The notes under the pieces were generated by a model. That model had not been told where the DNA came from and ran no database searches. It saw nothing but the letters and a program-made list of their open reading frames with translations. Of a stretch of DNA of 64,000 bases, positions 45,499 through 54,723 are shown piece after piece. A program made the translations under genes and the position numbers. Origin of the DNA: Hypericum androsaemum (taxonomy: Eukaryota; Streptophyta; Magnoliopsida; Malpighiales; Hypericaceae); the NCBI GenBank assembly GCA_963995505.1, contig OZ023192.1, forward strand, positions 4,013,001 through 4,077,000, given 5' to 3'. How positions within the stretch are numbered: the first letter of the stretch is position 1; every line of letters begins with the position of its first letter.

Positions 45499-46140
45499 AA
45501 AGTCAACAAGCCGCACCTAATTATCTGTAGCGAGCCTAAGCCCACTTGGAAGCGTCGCATTTGCTTTCAAATTTTCTAATGCTATTTAATTAAGTAGGTA
45601 AAAACGCCTCTAGTTGACCAACTTGTAACATACTATTAATTCAATATTGCAATTTGAACATTTCGCAAAACCCTTTTCAATGTGTTCAAAATTTAATCTC
45701 AAGCACACAAAACTTGTTGAAGTCAACTTCAAAAGGGAGCCAATAAGTCCTTTGCTTGGAAAGGGAACTATGGAAGGCAAAACAAACTAGGACGCCGTCA
45801 TCATACTCTTACTCTACTCTACAAACTTAGGGTCTCTTGGATCTACAATAATGTCAGGGTATGAGTCAATTTTTGAAGTTAGGATTTGGGTTTGGATATA
45901 GTACATATCGACCTTGATATGCCCCTACAATTAAAATCATAATATCCATAAACTCAACCATTTAATAAATTAGTCCAAACAAATTATTATATCCATAGTG
46001 TAAGGGCACATCAGACCTAGACTCAGATGTTACCATTAAATAGAACATAAATGAGCCAATAAATCCTTTCCTAGAAAGAGAAACTCAACATTTAATAAAC
46101 TAGTCCAAACAAACCCTCAACACCATAAATAATACCAGAT
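45499..46140 (+). promoter_or_regulatory. displaced copy of the small-gene promoter module
   Basis: It carries the blocks seen before members 4, 5 and the orphan promoter: GCCTAAGCCCACTTGGAAGCG, TTGACCAACTTGTAACATACT, TTTGAACATTTCGCAAAA, GCACACAAAACTTGTTGAAG, AAGTCCTTTGCTTGGAAAG and, after an internal repeat, AATCCTTTCCTAGAAAGAG plus CACCATAAATAATACC. No gene follows directly; member 3 starts 1.2 kb further on. Confidence 0.6.
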
Positions 46141-46339
46141 TTGGATTAAGTGGGGACTACATAAAATTCATCCTCATAATATGGACTAAATTTGGGCCCT
46201 TAGATTTGATCAAAATTTTTTTTAATAAATCTGATGACCAAAATTCACTGGGATATTTTTCAGTTTTATCCAAGTACACCCCATTATTATTGATACCTTT
46301 CTGGAGAACTAAAATAAAGAAAACAAAAAAAGAAGAAAA

Positions 46340-46690
46340 ATGAAACTGAAAACCTCAAGGCCAAGAATCCAAGTCCCGGCTCTAATGAAGCGGTCATCTT
46401 CGTTGTCGTTTTCCTACGAGGAATCGCCTCACTCGCCGATTCCACTCACCGCTCCGCTCCGACCAAGGCGACCCGCCCGACACGCCGCCCTACTCCTCCC
46501 GCATCAACTCCCCTCTTCCGGAGGGCTCTCCCAACCCCAAATAGCCGCCACCGTCGCCTCCGCCCCTAGTTTCCTACTCTCTGGCGCTGTCCCCGCTCCC
46601 GCCCCGCGCGCTGACTAAAGCTGCGGCACCGCCCTACCCGGCGGTGGCGATGGTCGCTAGGGCGGAGGGGAGGAAACCCCATCTATTTGC
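46340..46690. other. GC-rich patch of unknown origin
   Basis: This stretch is sharply richer in G and C than its surroundings. It has a 92-codon frame starting MKLKTSRPRIQVP with proline/alanine-rich content. No known domain is visible. It could be a captured gene fragment or part of an inserted element. Confidence 0.3.
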
Positions 46691-46735
46691 TCTACTTTGT
46701 CTCGCTCATCCACTTTCCCTAATTTTTGACATTTT

Positions 46736-46995
46736 AGAAAAGGAAATCAATATAGAGTAGAAGCAAACCAATATCATAGAAAAAAGAAACTAATATCATA
46801 GAAGAATGATACCAATATCAAAGTAGAAGGACACCAATATCAGAGTAGAAGAAAATTAATATCATAGAAAAATGACACCAATATCAGAGTAGAAGAACAC
46901 CAACATCAGAGTTAAAGAAAACCAATATCATAGAGGAAGCAAACTAATATCTGAGAAAAATGAAACTAATATCCGAGTACAAGGATACCAATATT
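46736..46995. repeat. degenerate minisatellite, unit about 20-25 bp
   Basis: Imperfect tandem copies of a CACCAATATCAGAGTAGAAGAA-like unit, about ten in all, are followed by a two-copy TTTTCATAATTATATT repeat to about 47065. Confidence 0.8.
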
Positions 46996-47303
46996 TTCAT
47001 AATTATATTTTCATAAATTGTATTATTTTTCATAATTATATTTTCATAAATTATATTATTTTCTGGCATTTTTTGGTGTTATTGATAGTGTTGTTACGTG
47101 ATTTAGGGTAATTTGATGGTATTTTTCTTTTTAATTATTTCTATAACTATATTTTCTAATTTATAACTTTTTTTATTAATATGGTGTACCAATATTGCCC
47201 CTATCTCTATCAGTAGAAATTAGCCTAGTTCTCACTGAATTCGAGCCCTAAATACTGATGTAGATCAGTACATGTGGTCATTAACCATTTTCAAACAGCT
47301 GTT

Positions 47304-47314
47304 CCATATAAATA
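47304..47314 (+). promoter_or_regulatory. TATA box of member 3
   Basis: CCATATAAATAG lies about 60 bp before the start codon. The surrounding sequence does not carry the module found at the other plus-strand members. Confidence 0.6.
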
Positions 47315-47374
47315 GAGGATTAGAAATTCAAGTACTTGAGCACTTGACAATTTCCTTCACTTGCACATCAAGAA

Positions 47375-47809
47375 ATGAGCAAAGGAAACAAGTTAAGCTT
47401 GATCATGCAAATCCTTTTATCCCCAATCAGAATTCTTGGCATGGCCCCAAAGTTGTACACCAAAAGCATGATGGGTTTCGCCGGGAGGATCGGCTACGGC
47501 GCTGGGCCGGAACGAGCCATGAGTTACAACCTTTTGGACCTACCAAGGAGCTACACTATCAGCTCTTTCAAGTTCAGTATGAAAAAAGAGAAGCACATGG
47601 CAAATTTAATCCCCTTGGAGAGGAAGAAAAGAGAAATGAACTTGCACTTGGCCACTTCAAGGGGGATAAGTGGTATGGGAATTAGAAGTTACAGTGTTGG
47701 GATAGGGAAAATTGGGAAGATTGATGAAGAGAGGCCTTGTTCTTTTAGAGAGGATGATGTTGTTCTCAAGTCTAGGTGTAGAAGCAATGCTCTTGTGCTT
47801 TACAAGTGA
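47375..47809 (+). CDS. small protein of the SYSVGIGKIG-type family, member 3
   Basis: This 144-residue intronless frame starts at the ATG of CAAGAAATGAGCAAAGGAAA, a context shared with member 4. The N-terminus MSKGNKLSLIMQILLSPIRI is predicted to be an amphipathic or hydrophobic helix. A conserved APKLYTKSMMGFAGRIGY block and a glycine-rich AGPERAMSYNLL follow, then LPRSYTISS, a basic KKEKHMANL middle, and C-terminal IRSYSVGIGKIGKIDEERPC with a CRSNAL end. The repeated RSYxxxS motifs could be phosphorylation sites (inference). No domain of known function was recognised. The 3' UTR shares GGTGTGTTTGATTTGAATTT with the other members. Confidence 0.85.
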   Translation: MSKGNKLSLIMQILLSPIRILGMAPKLYTKSMMGFAGRIGYGAGPERAMSYNLLDLPRSYTISSFKFSMKKEKHMANLIPLERKKREMNLHLATSRGISGMGIRSYSVGIGKIGKIDEERPCSFREDDVVLKSRCRSNALVLYK

Positions 47810-47889
47810 AAATTAAATGGTGTGTTTGATTTGAATTTCATTTGTAAACTAATCTGGCGCACCAAACGACCTTGTAGATTGTTTGTGTT

Positions 47890-48150
47890 TTTTTTAATGA
47901 ATAAGAAGTCAATAATTTTCGCTCGATCTTCTACAAAAGTTGAGTACATAGCAATGGTTGTCACTGTAAGTGAAATGTTTTGGCTATTGAGTGATTTGAA
48001 TGTACCTCAATAGTACCCAACACTTTTTTTATGATTATCAAGTTATCCTTCATATTATTACAAATTGTATCTACCACGACCGGAAAAAGCATGTTGACTT
48101 GCTACTTCTCACGAGAATATGTTCAGTCTCAAATTGTTGCTCTGCGCAAG
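47890..48150 (+). pseudogene. relic of copia RNase H
   Basis: The reading NKKSIIFARSSTKVEYIAMV...SEMFWLL at 47901-48000 matches the SRSSTEAEYRAMA...E..WL block of copia RNase H. REYVQSQIVALRK further on recalls the C-terminal VQSG-V end. Stops and frameshifts are present, and no LTRs could be paired. Confidence 0.65.
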
Positions 48151-48383
48151 ATTAGCAGAATGATTCTGTCTCTTTTCTCGTAAGTTATGTGTCGTTGATT
48201 ATTTTAGGGTGATTCTATTATTTCATTCTTGTATGCTCTAGGTTATCACATTGGTTTTAGCAGTTAGAAGAATTATGTTTACGTACGAGGGATTTACCAC
48301 CCAGATATGTAAATATGTACATATCTATAATAAATAGAATAAAGTCAACTTATTAAAAAAAAGGTGTTGTTTTTATTCGATGG

Positions 48384-48506
48384 ATTGCAATGAAAGAAGT
48401 AGCCGCATACATACTTGGTTTAGTGGAATCTTGGTTTTAGTGTGTGTATATGTATATATATATATGCATATATATATCAAATTGCAATGAAAGAAGTAGC
48501 CGCATA
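48384..48506. repeat. 26-bp direct repeat with 71-bp spacer
   Basis: ATTGCAATGAAAGAAGTAGC followed by CGCATA occurs at 48384-48409 and 48481-48506. The spacer is TA-rich. Confidence 0.85.
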
Positions 48507-48509
48507 TAT

Positions 48510-50980
48510 ATATTTTTTTTTTGGCGAAAAAAAACTTTATTACTCAAAGAAACGAAAAAGTTACAAGAAGGGGAAAAGGAAACAGAAAAGAAGCCAAACA
48601 CCCAGGTCAAATAGGAAACCGCAAAACAGTAAGCCTATCGCCATAAAGAAGAACTCGACCCTACAAACTTGAGGGAAAGCGAGGCCGATGAAGGAACTCC
48701 AGGATGATAAATCAGCCGCGGCGCATCAAAAGTCCACCTCATACTCCAGCCAACGTAGATCTTCACTGGCATAGGTAGTCCCAGTCTTCTTCCTCGCTTG
48801 AAAGCGAGTGTTCTTGGCAGGTGGTAGATGGGAGTCCTCCAGATCCGAATGTGAGTCCGCCTCGTCCGCCCAATTGTTCTTCATCTTCTTCGCAATCGAA
48901 CCCATGAACTTCAATGAGTCTGGAAGATCATCGTTGTCAGAATAAACAACAACCATATTGCCCTCTTGACCTGGGATAGGCATGGGATCTATAGTAGGTA
49001 AAGCATAGGCGCTGCCCAAAATAGATGGGGATGGTCCTTGTATTATTGGGGTTCCCTTGTCAAGGAAACCCGGCTTCAAACCCTTATGCTTGGAGCCCTT
49101 TGAACTGAAGGAGCGAGTAGGTAAAATCCCGCCCGCTGCCACATATGCTGCCCTCCTAGCCTCAGCCATTGCCAAATCCTCCGGAGACAGTGATGTCAAT
49201 AACTCAGCCGAGGAAGGGCCATTCTTGCGCCCCTTTTTCTTGCCCGATGCTGACCTAGGCTTAGAACCCGATGAGTCAGTCACTGAAGCTGGCGTCAACG
49301 GCTCTATTATAATCGGGCCTGAAAATACCTGACCTGTATCTTGGGAGGGCGAAACCTCCTCAATCATTACACCACAATCCCCCTCTATGCTATTTGTACT
49401 TGGCATTGAAGACGGCTTAGGAACTTCATCAAGCACCATCAACTGGACCAAATCATTTGAAACCACAATCTGACCTGTACCTAATGGAGAACATTTATCA
49501 CCAGGTAGAATTTCACCCTCTTTCCTCGCATCAGGGACCTGAAGTACCACCGAATCACCATCTTGATCCTCCTCTTCGCGTATTACCTGTTGCACAAAGT
49601 TTTCCAATACAGTAATAAGGGCAAGAGATGAGCACTCCTCAACTTCAATGGTGGTTGGTGAACTAGGGGAGCACTCATTCTTTTGTTGCCACACCTGCTT
49701 CCCCACGGGCCTCTTGGGACCCTGATCCTTCATCGCCTGTTTTTCCCTAGCAATTTCCTGTCTATTGCTTTCAGCTTCAACCCGTGGATGCAGTTTTCGG
49801 CAAGAGTCTAAATCATGGCCAATGATTTTGCAATGCTCGCAGAAAAGAGGCAAATTCTCGTACACCACATCAACTAAGACCGTGCCTTCCTCAAGCTTCA
49901 ATACAACTTCTTTCCGACGAGGCTTGGACATGTCTAGTTCTACCAAAACCCGTACCAAAGCACCATTAAACCTCTTTAATGCAGTCAAGTCTGATCGAAT
50001 GGGGTTACCAATGGCCGCAGCTAGTCCAAGTATGATATCATTAGCGACATGCTCCATGCTCCACCCCCTTAATGTAATCCATACCTTCGTAAAAGAAGTG
50101 GAAACCTTCGTGGGCTTAAAATAGGGTACCCATGGCTGCAAGTAGAGACATCCCTGAGGAAGTCTCCAATTTGAAGAGCTCCAAACTACGTCCTTATCGT
50201 GCTCATTCTCAAACTGAAAACCAAAGTACCCCAGGCCAAGAGGAAGCAACTTCCACGATTGCACAGACCAAACTTTGGAGATAGCAGCTTTCAAGTCAAA
50301 TGTTGAGCCAAGTTTGGCACCTCTGGGCATCACTAACCTTCCAATCAAAGCGCGCTTCCCAAAGTTTGCACAAACTGATGATCTATCTGCATCCAATTCA
50401 ACGACCATACGCTCGCCATCAAAGACTGGCTTAATATACGTACCTTCTTGGACCCGGTCAGGTCGCGGGTGGAGCGCGGCCGCGTAGGACATCTTCTTCA
50501 TGGCGTTCTCCGCTGGAGCTATAGGAGTCAGTGTTACAGTAGTCTCTGCAACCCCATCTTTGCTCGCTTGTATATCTCCTGAAGGTGTAGGCCTCGCACC
50601 CTCCGCAACCTGTCCCACACCCTCTGTCAACCCATGAGCCAGCGCCTGTGAAGGGTTACCGACTAATGGGGCAAGAGCGGTGTAGAACTGGTGAAGGAGA
50701 GGAAGGATGCTGGATTGAAGCGCCATGAGAACTTTCGGATCCATCCCTAGCGAAGGGCAGGAATTAAGTGACGGCGGCTGAAAACCTTCATCCGTGGGTC
50801 TCAACGAGGCCGTTGGAGACATCGGAACAGCAGCGGCGGTGGTGGAACTCGAAGCCCTAGCCGAGGGAGGCATTAATTAAGACATAGCGAAACCGGAGGG
50901 GTGGTCGTCGAGACCAACCCCTCTGGCAGCCCCGATATTGATCGCGATTTCCTTAATCGATTTAAGGAAATTCAACGTTT
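48510..50980 (-). mobile_element. L1-type LINE with ORF1 and no ORF2
   Basis: On the minus strand a long ORF1 (50873 to 48726) is followed directly by about 210 bp of 3' UTR with AGTAATAAAG and an A tail near 48510-48520. ORF2, which should encode endonuclease and RT, is absent. The 5' edge near 50980 is approximate and no target duplication was found. Confidence 0.75.
48726..50873 (-). CDS. LINE ORF1 protein with DUF4283 and CCHC knuckle
   Basis: This intact 715-residue frame has an N-terminal serine/alanine/proline-rich region. A DUF4283-type domain spans about residues 145-245 (RALIGRLVMPRG, WSVQSWKLLPLGLGYFGFQF, WRLPQGCLYLQPWVPYF). A CX2CX4HX4C knuckle (CEHCKIIGHDLDSC) lies near residue 345. 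The long acidic C-terminal half ends WADEADSHSDLEDSHLPPAKN. Such proteins bind LINE RNA. It is intact over more than 2 kb although the element has no RT, so it may depend on other LINEs. Confidence 0.88.
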   Translation of the reverse strand: MPPSARASSSTTAAAVPMSPTASLRPTDEGFQPPSLNSCPSLGMDPKVLMALQSSILPLLHQFYTALAPLVGNPSQALAHGLTEGVGQVAEGARPTPSGDIQASKDGVAETTVTLTPIAPAENAMKKMSYAAALHPRPDRVQEGTYIKPVFDGERMVVELDADRSSVCANFGKRALIGRLVMPRGAKLGSTFDLKAAISKVWSVQSWKLLPLGLGYFGFQFENEHDKDVVWSSSNWRLPQGCLYLQPWVPYFKPTKVSTSFTKVWITLRGWSMEHVANDIILGLAAAIGNPIRSDLTALKRFNGALVRVLVELDMSKPRRKEVVLKLEEGTVLVDVVYENLPLFCEHCKIIGHDLDSCRKLHPRVEAESNRQEIAREKQAMKDQGPKRPVGKQVWQQKNECSPSSPTTIEVEECSSLALITVLENFVQQVIREEEDQDGDSVVLQVPDARKEGEILPGDKCSPLGTGQIVVSNDLVQLMVLDEVPKPSSMPSTNSIEGDCGVMIEEVSPSQDTGQVFSGPIIIEPLTPASVTDSSGSKPRSASGKKKGRKNGPSSAELLTSLSPEDLAMAEARRAAYVAAGGILPTRSFSSKGSKHKGLKPGFLDKGTPIIQGPSPSILGSAYALPTIDPMPIPGQEGNMVVVYSDNDDLPDSLKFMGSIAKKMKNNWADEADSHSDLEDSHLPPAKNTRFQARKKTGTTYASEDLRWLEYEVDF

Positions 50981-51291
50981 CACCCTTTCCATAGCATAAG
51001 TAATTTTTCTTTAATAGGATACCGCTCTTCTTGTACAACGACTTTCCTGTTTAATGCAAGTTGTTAAAGTATTTATTTATCAACAACCAAAGTTCACTCC
51101 AATAACGTGACTTGCATTACTAGATTCGGTTGCAGATATTAAAAATCTTTCTTAAATGCTTCTTAACATTATGTCCATCTGGTTGTTTCCAGTTGACCAT
51201 ACAAAACAACAAAGCGATCATTTTATCATAACTGGATCTGAGTTTGGTGTGTAATCATAGCGTAACGGTCAACCATTAATTGAAATTTCCA
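50981..51291. other. short intergenic stretch
   Basis: No gene is seen. One unit similar to the minisatellite in the next feature (GCGATCATTTTATCATAACTGG) occurs alone at 51213-51234. Confidence 0.5.
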
Positions 51292-51299
51292 TATATCTA

Positions 51300-51670
51300 C
51301 AGGACCAGATTTGGTACTGGAGTGACCTTTCCAATACGGTCCTAGAGAGCGAACTATTTTATCATACATGAGCGAACCATTTTATCATAACTGGGCGAAC
51401 CATTTTATCCAACCTATTTTATCTGTGAAACTATTTTATCATAACTGAGCGAACCATTCTATCATAACTAGGCGAACTATTTTATCCAACCCCTTTTATC
51501 CCGGGCGTGGTCCCAATTTTTTTAGGATGGTTCCGTGAAACCATTTTATCATAACTGAGCGAATCATTCTATCATAACTGGACGAACCATTCTATTATAA
51601 CATGGTGAACTATTTTATCTCCCAGAACAGTCCTAAAATCTTTTATACATCCAGTACTGAATCCACTGCC
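51300..51670. mobile_element. hAT-like MITE with an internal minisatellite
   Basis: The element is flanked by TATATCTA at 51292-51299 and 51671-51678, an 8-bp duplication typical of hAT elements. The ends (CAGGACCAGATTTGGTACTGG and CCAGTACTGAATCCACTGCC) are imperfect inverted repeats. The interior, about 51345-51625, is a run of roughly 22-bp units of the form GCGAACCATTTTATCATAACTGG. Confidence 0.7.
51345..51625. repeat. 22-bp minisatellite inside the MITE
   Basis: About ten degenerate copies of GAACCATTTTATCATAACTGGGC are present. Some units are shortened or interrupted by a CCCGGGCGTGGTCCC segment. Confidence 0.85.
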
Positions 51671-52259
51671 TATATCTATTTTTTGGCTAAGCTAATATAA
51701 AAAACTCAAGATGCGTCGTTTATAAATTCAATATAGTACAAAGATATTCTAAAAAATATATAGTATTGATAAAAATTTATGGTTTAATCTCTGACATGTG
51801 TAATTGGTATACAAATTACTTCTGAAAAATTGAATATAGTATCAATTTAGTTAGTTGACAAAGTTACTTTTCTTGGCGGGCTTTATCAACAATCACTCAG
51901 TCAGCTACATGAGCTAATTGAAGTCATTTACAAAGCAGGTTTGGAATTTAGCTAAGGATCTAATTAGATAATCAACTTCTCAAATTAGCCAAAGCAAACG
52001 TCTTTCTAATGTGACTGGATATGTTATTGATGAGAATTATTTGAGGTGATAATATTTTTTATCCAAATTTTACGAATATAAAAAATATTATCAGGAAATA
52101 TATTTTTAAGTATGGTCCAACAGTTTACTATGAATTTTTCAGAGGTTCACCAAAAAAATATAATGGAATCTTCAAATGGACTTTTAACTACATTAATCAT
52201 GAAACTAAATTAATTATTAATGCAATTTGATTTACAATAATGAAAATCTGAATCGGACG

Positions 52260-53045
52260 CAAGCAAAGTCAACAAGCAGCATTTATTTCTATGCTAAGCC
52301 CACTTGGATGGTTTTAATAAGTAGATAGAACTTTTACTAAAAAACAAACTGTACGAACCACGTGCATCCTACAACTAGGACTAAGCACCATATTACATAA
52401 GTTATGTAATACTTACTCAAAAATTATCCTAAAGACCCCCTAAAAATTAACCTAATGACTTTTAAGTACAAGGAAATATCTTCATTTCTGAACTCCAAAT
52501 TCGACCATATTAACCACTCTCGAACCCGAGATTGGACAAAATGTACCAGTAACTCGTGGTTGAAATTGACATCTTGAAAAACCGTGCGAGTAAGATAAAT
52601 CCAAAGTTCCCTATTTCTCCATATAGGGATAACCAATCTTCTCGGACATACTCTCCGTTAATAAATCCACCCAATTAGCAAGCCCACTTGGAACTTGAAA
52701 GCGTCGCGTCGGCGTCATTTTCCTCTTAATTTCTCTATTCCTATTTAATGAACAAATTGCCCTCCTATGTACATGCATGAAGCCAAGTAGATAACGCCTC
52801 AAGTTGACCAACTTGTAACTTACTATTCACCCAATTAAAAAAAATCAATTAGTAACCCACTATTAATTAAATATTGCATTTGAACATTTCCGAATCCGGA
52901 TTTCATGTACTAAAATTTTAATCAGAAGCACAGAAAACTTGTTCAAGTCAAACTCCACAGCTAGCCAATTAAGTCCTTTCCCGGAAGGGAGGGTAAACAT
53001 TTAAATAAAAAAATCCAAACACACCCTTAAACACTATAAATACTA
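52260..53045 (+). promoter_or_regulatory. promoter module of member 4
   Basis: The ordered blocks are AAGTCAACAAGCAGCA, CTAAGCCCACTTGGA (twice, near 52290 and 52680), TTGACCAACTTGTAAC, TTGAACATTTC, GCACAGAAAACTTGTTCAAG (52928), AAGTCCTTTCCCGGAAGGGAG and a CACTATAAATAC TATA box at 53034-53042. The start codon is 119 bp after the TATA box. Confidence 0.7.
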
Positions 53046-53160
53046 GTACACATTTGGTGATAAACCATTCTCACAAACTTAGATATTTCATAGACATCAA
53101 GGTTTAGAATTTTAAGGCCTTCAAAAAAAATCACAATTTCCTTAACTTGCGCATCAAGAA

Positions 53161-53622
53161 ATGAGCAAAGGAAAGAGGGTAAGCTTGATCATGCACATCC
53201 TGTTATCCCCCATTAGAATCCTCGCCATGGCCCCAAAGTTGTACACCAAAAGCATGATGGGATGCGCCGGGAGTTTCGGCTACAGTGCCGGGGCAAGCGG
53301 AGCCACGGGCTACAACCTTTCCGACTTGCCAAGAAGCTACACCATCAGCTCTTGCAGGTTGAGTGATAAAGAAGAGGAGTACAAGGCACTTTTGGTAATG
53401 GCTTTGGAAAGGAACAGATCAAGTGGCTTGCACATGGACCTGTCTAGGGTTCCAAGTACAAAGGGCCTAGGAGGTATGGGAATTAGAAGTTATAGTGTTG
53501 GGATAGGGAAGATTGGGAAGATTGATGAAGAGAGGCCTTGTTCTTTTAGGGTTGATGATGTTGTTGTCAAGTCAGGTGTTGTTCCTAGATGTAGAAGCAA
53601 TGCTCTTGTAAATTACAAGTGA
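53161..53622 (+). CDS. small protein of the SYSVGIGKIG-type family, member 4
   Basis: The 153-residue intronless frame is very close to member 3. It has MSKGKRVSLIMHILLSPIRI, MAPKLYTKSMMGCAGSFGYS, the glycine-rich ASGATGYNLSDLPRSYTISS, a charged DKEEEYKALLVMALERN helix and C-terminal GIRSYSVGIGKIGKIDEERP with CRSNALVNYK. The start codon is in the context CAAGAAATGAGC. The charged middle block SDKEEEYKALL is shared with member 5 (SEEEEQYKELL) but not with member 3. The promoter module directly precedes it. Function unknown. Confidence 0.87.
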   Translation: MSKGKRVSLIMHILLSPIRILAMAPKLYTKSMMGCAGSFGYSAGASGATGYNLSDLPRSYTISSCRLSDKEEEYKALLVMALERNRSSGLHMDLSRVPSTKGLGGMGIRSYSVGIGKIGKIDEERPCSFRVDDVVVKSGVVPRCRSNALVNYK

Positions 53623-53699
53623 TAAAGTAAGTGTCGTTGTGTTTGATCTTAATAATGTTTGTAAATTAATTTTGGCTCATTATGTAATAGCATATTCTT

Positions 53700-54320
53700 T
53701 GTTTGAATATAAAGATTTCAAAACCATCTATAGTTTAACAGAGGTATTAAATTTGAATCCTTAGAAATGTAAAAATTTTAAATATTTGGTAGAAAAATTT
53801 ATCATCTTTTAATTAAAACATATCCGACTAGAATCTGAATTAATCTACACTCAAAGAAAATCACTTTTTGTTATACTACACCCCATATAAACTGTCTCCC
53901 TAAGAATATTCCGTGATTTGTTAATCTTAACAAAAAAAAATTGAAATTCTAGCTCTTCCAAAATAGTATTTTACTTGGGAGAACCCCGATTCATGACTTG
54001 CGAATAAGCCTAGCATAAGACAAATTTTCAGGTACTTACATAGGTGTTGTTAGTCTCCCCCAAGCTACATTGGACATAAGACACTTTAAATTTTGTTGTG
54101 CAGTGAGAACCTGCCAAAGAGGCTTAAGTTGTTGACGTCGCATGTTATATTATCTTACATTGCGACAATCTTTCGTTTCACTCTCTTAGTAATATAAAAG
54201 TTTCAGCCCTTGATCAATTAAACTGGTGTTTTTATTAGCTCCGGTCTATGTTTGCTGGCTCTAAAATAAAAAATATATATTCTTTTTTGAAATATTCTTT
54301 TTTTAATTAAAATATTAAAA
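53700..54320. other. intergenic, no gene seen
   Basis: AT-rich, with no open frame of interest. It lies between the member 4 3' UTR and the distal part of the member 5 promoter. Confidence 0.5.
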
Positions 54321-54723
54321 TTTCATATCTTTAGCGAGCCCACTTGGAAGAGTCACATCATTTTTGTCGCATTTTTCTATTCCTATTTAACTAGCACTCG
54401 CCATCCTACGTATAAATAACGCATAAATTTGATCGGCATGTAAAAAGTAATTTTATTATAGTTATAAAATGTGGAGACACAACATATATGTTTGAAATAT
54501 ATATTTGTTTTGTTGCGAACGATGAAAATTCAAGAAAAGTTTACATATCATCGATTTGGATTTTTTTTATTTTGATACCATGTGATTTAAAACGAACAAA
54601 ATCAAGTTTTGAGTTTTGATATTTTACTAGTACGGACAATCTTCTTTTTGTCATCCTGTCACTTAGTATGCCACATTATCACGAATCTTCTATGTAAAAT
54701 GTCACCTCCGTTCACTCTATAAA

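Noticed and set aside
46736..46995. Possible CRISPR-like array
   Set aside because: Units are degenerate and contiguous with no unique spacers, and this is a plant nuclear genome.
47272..47685. 137-codon frame at member 3
   Set aside because: Wrong frame; the family alignment supports 47375-47809.
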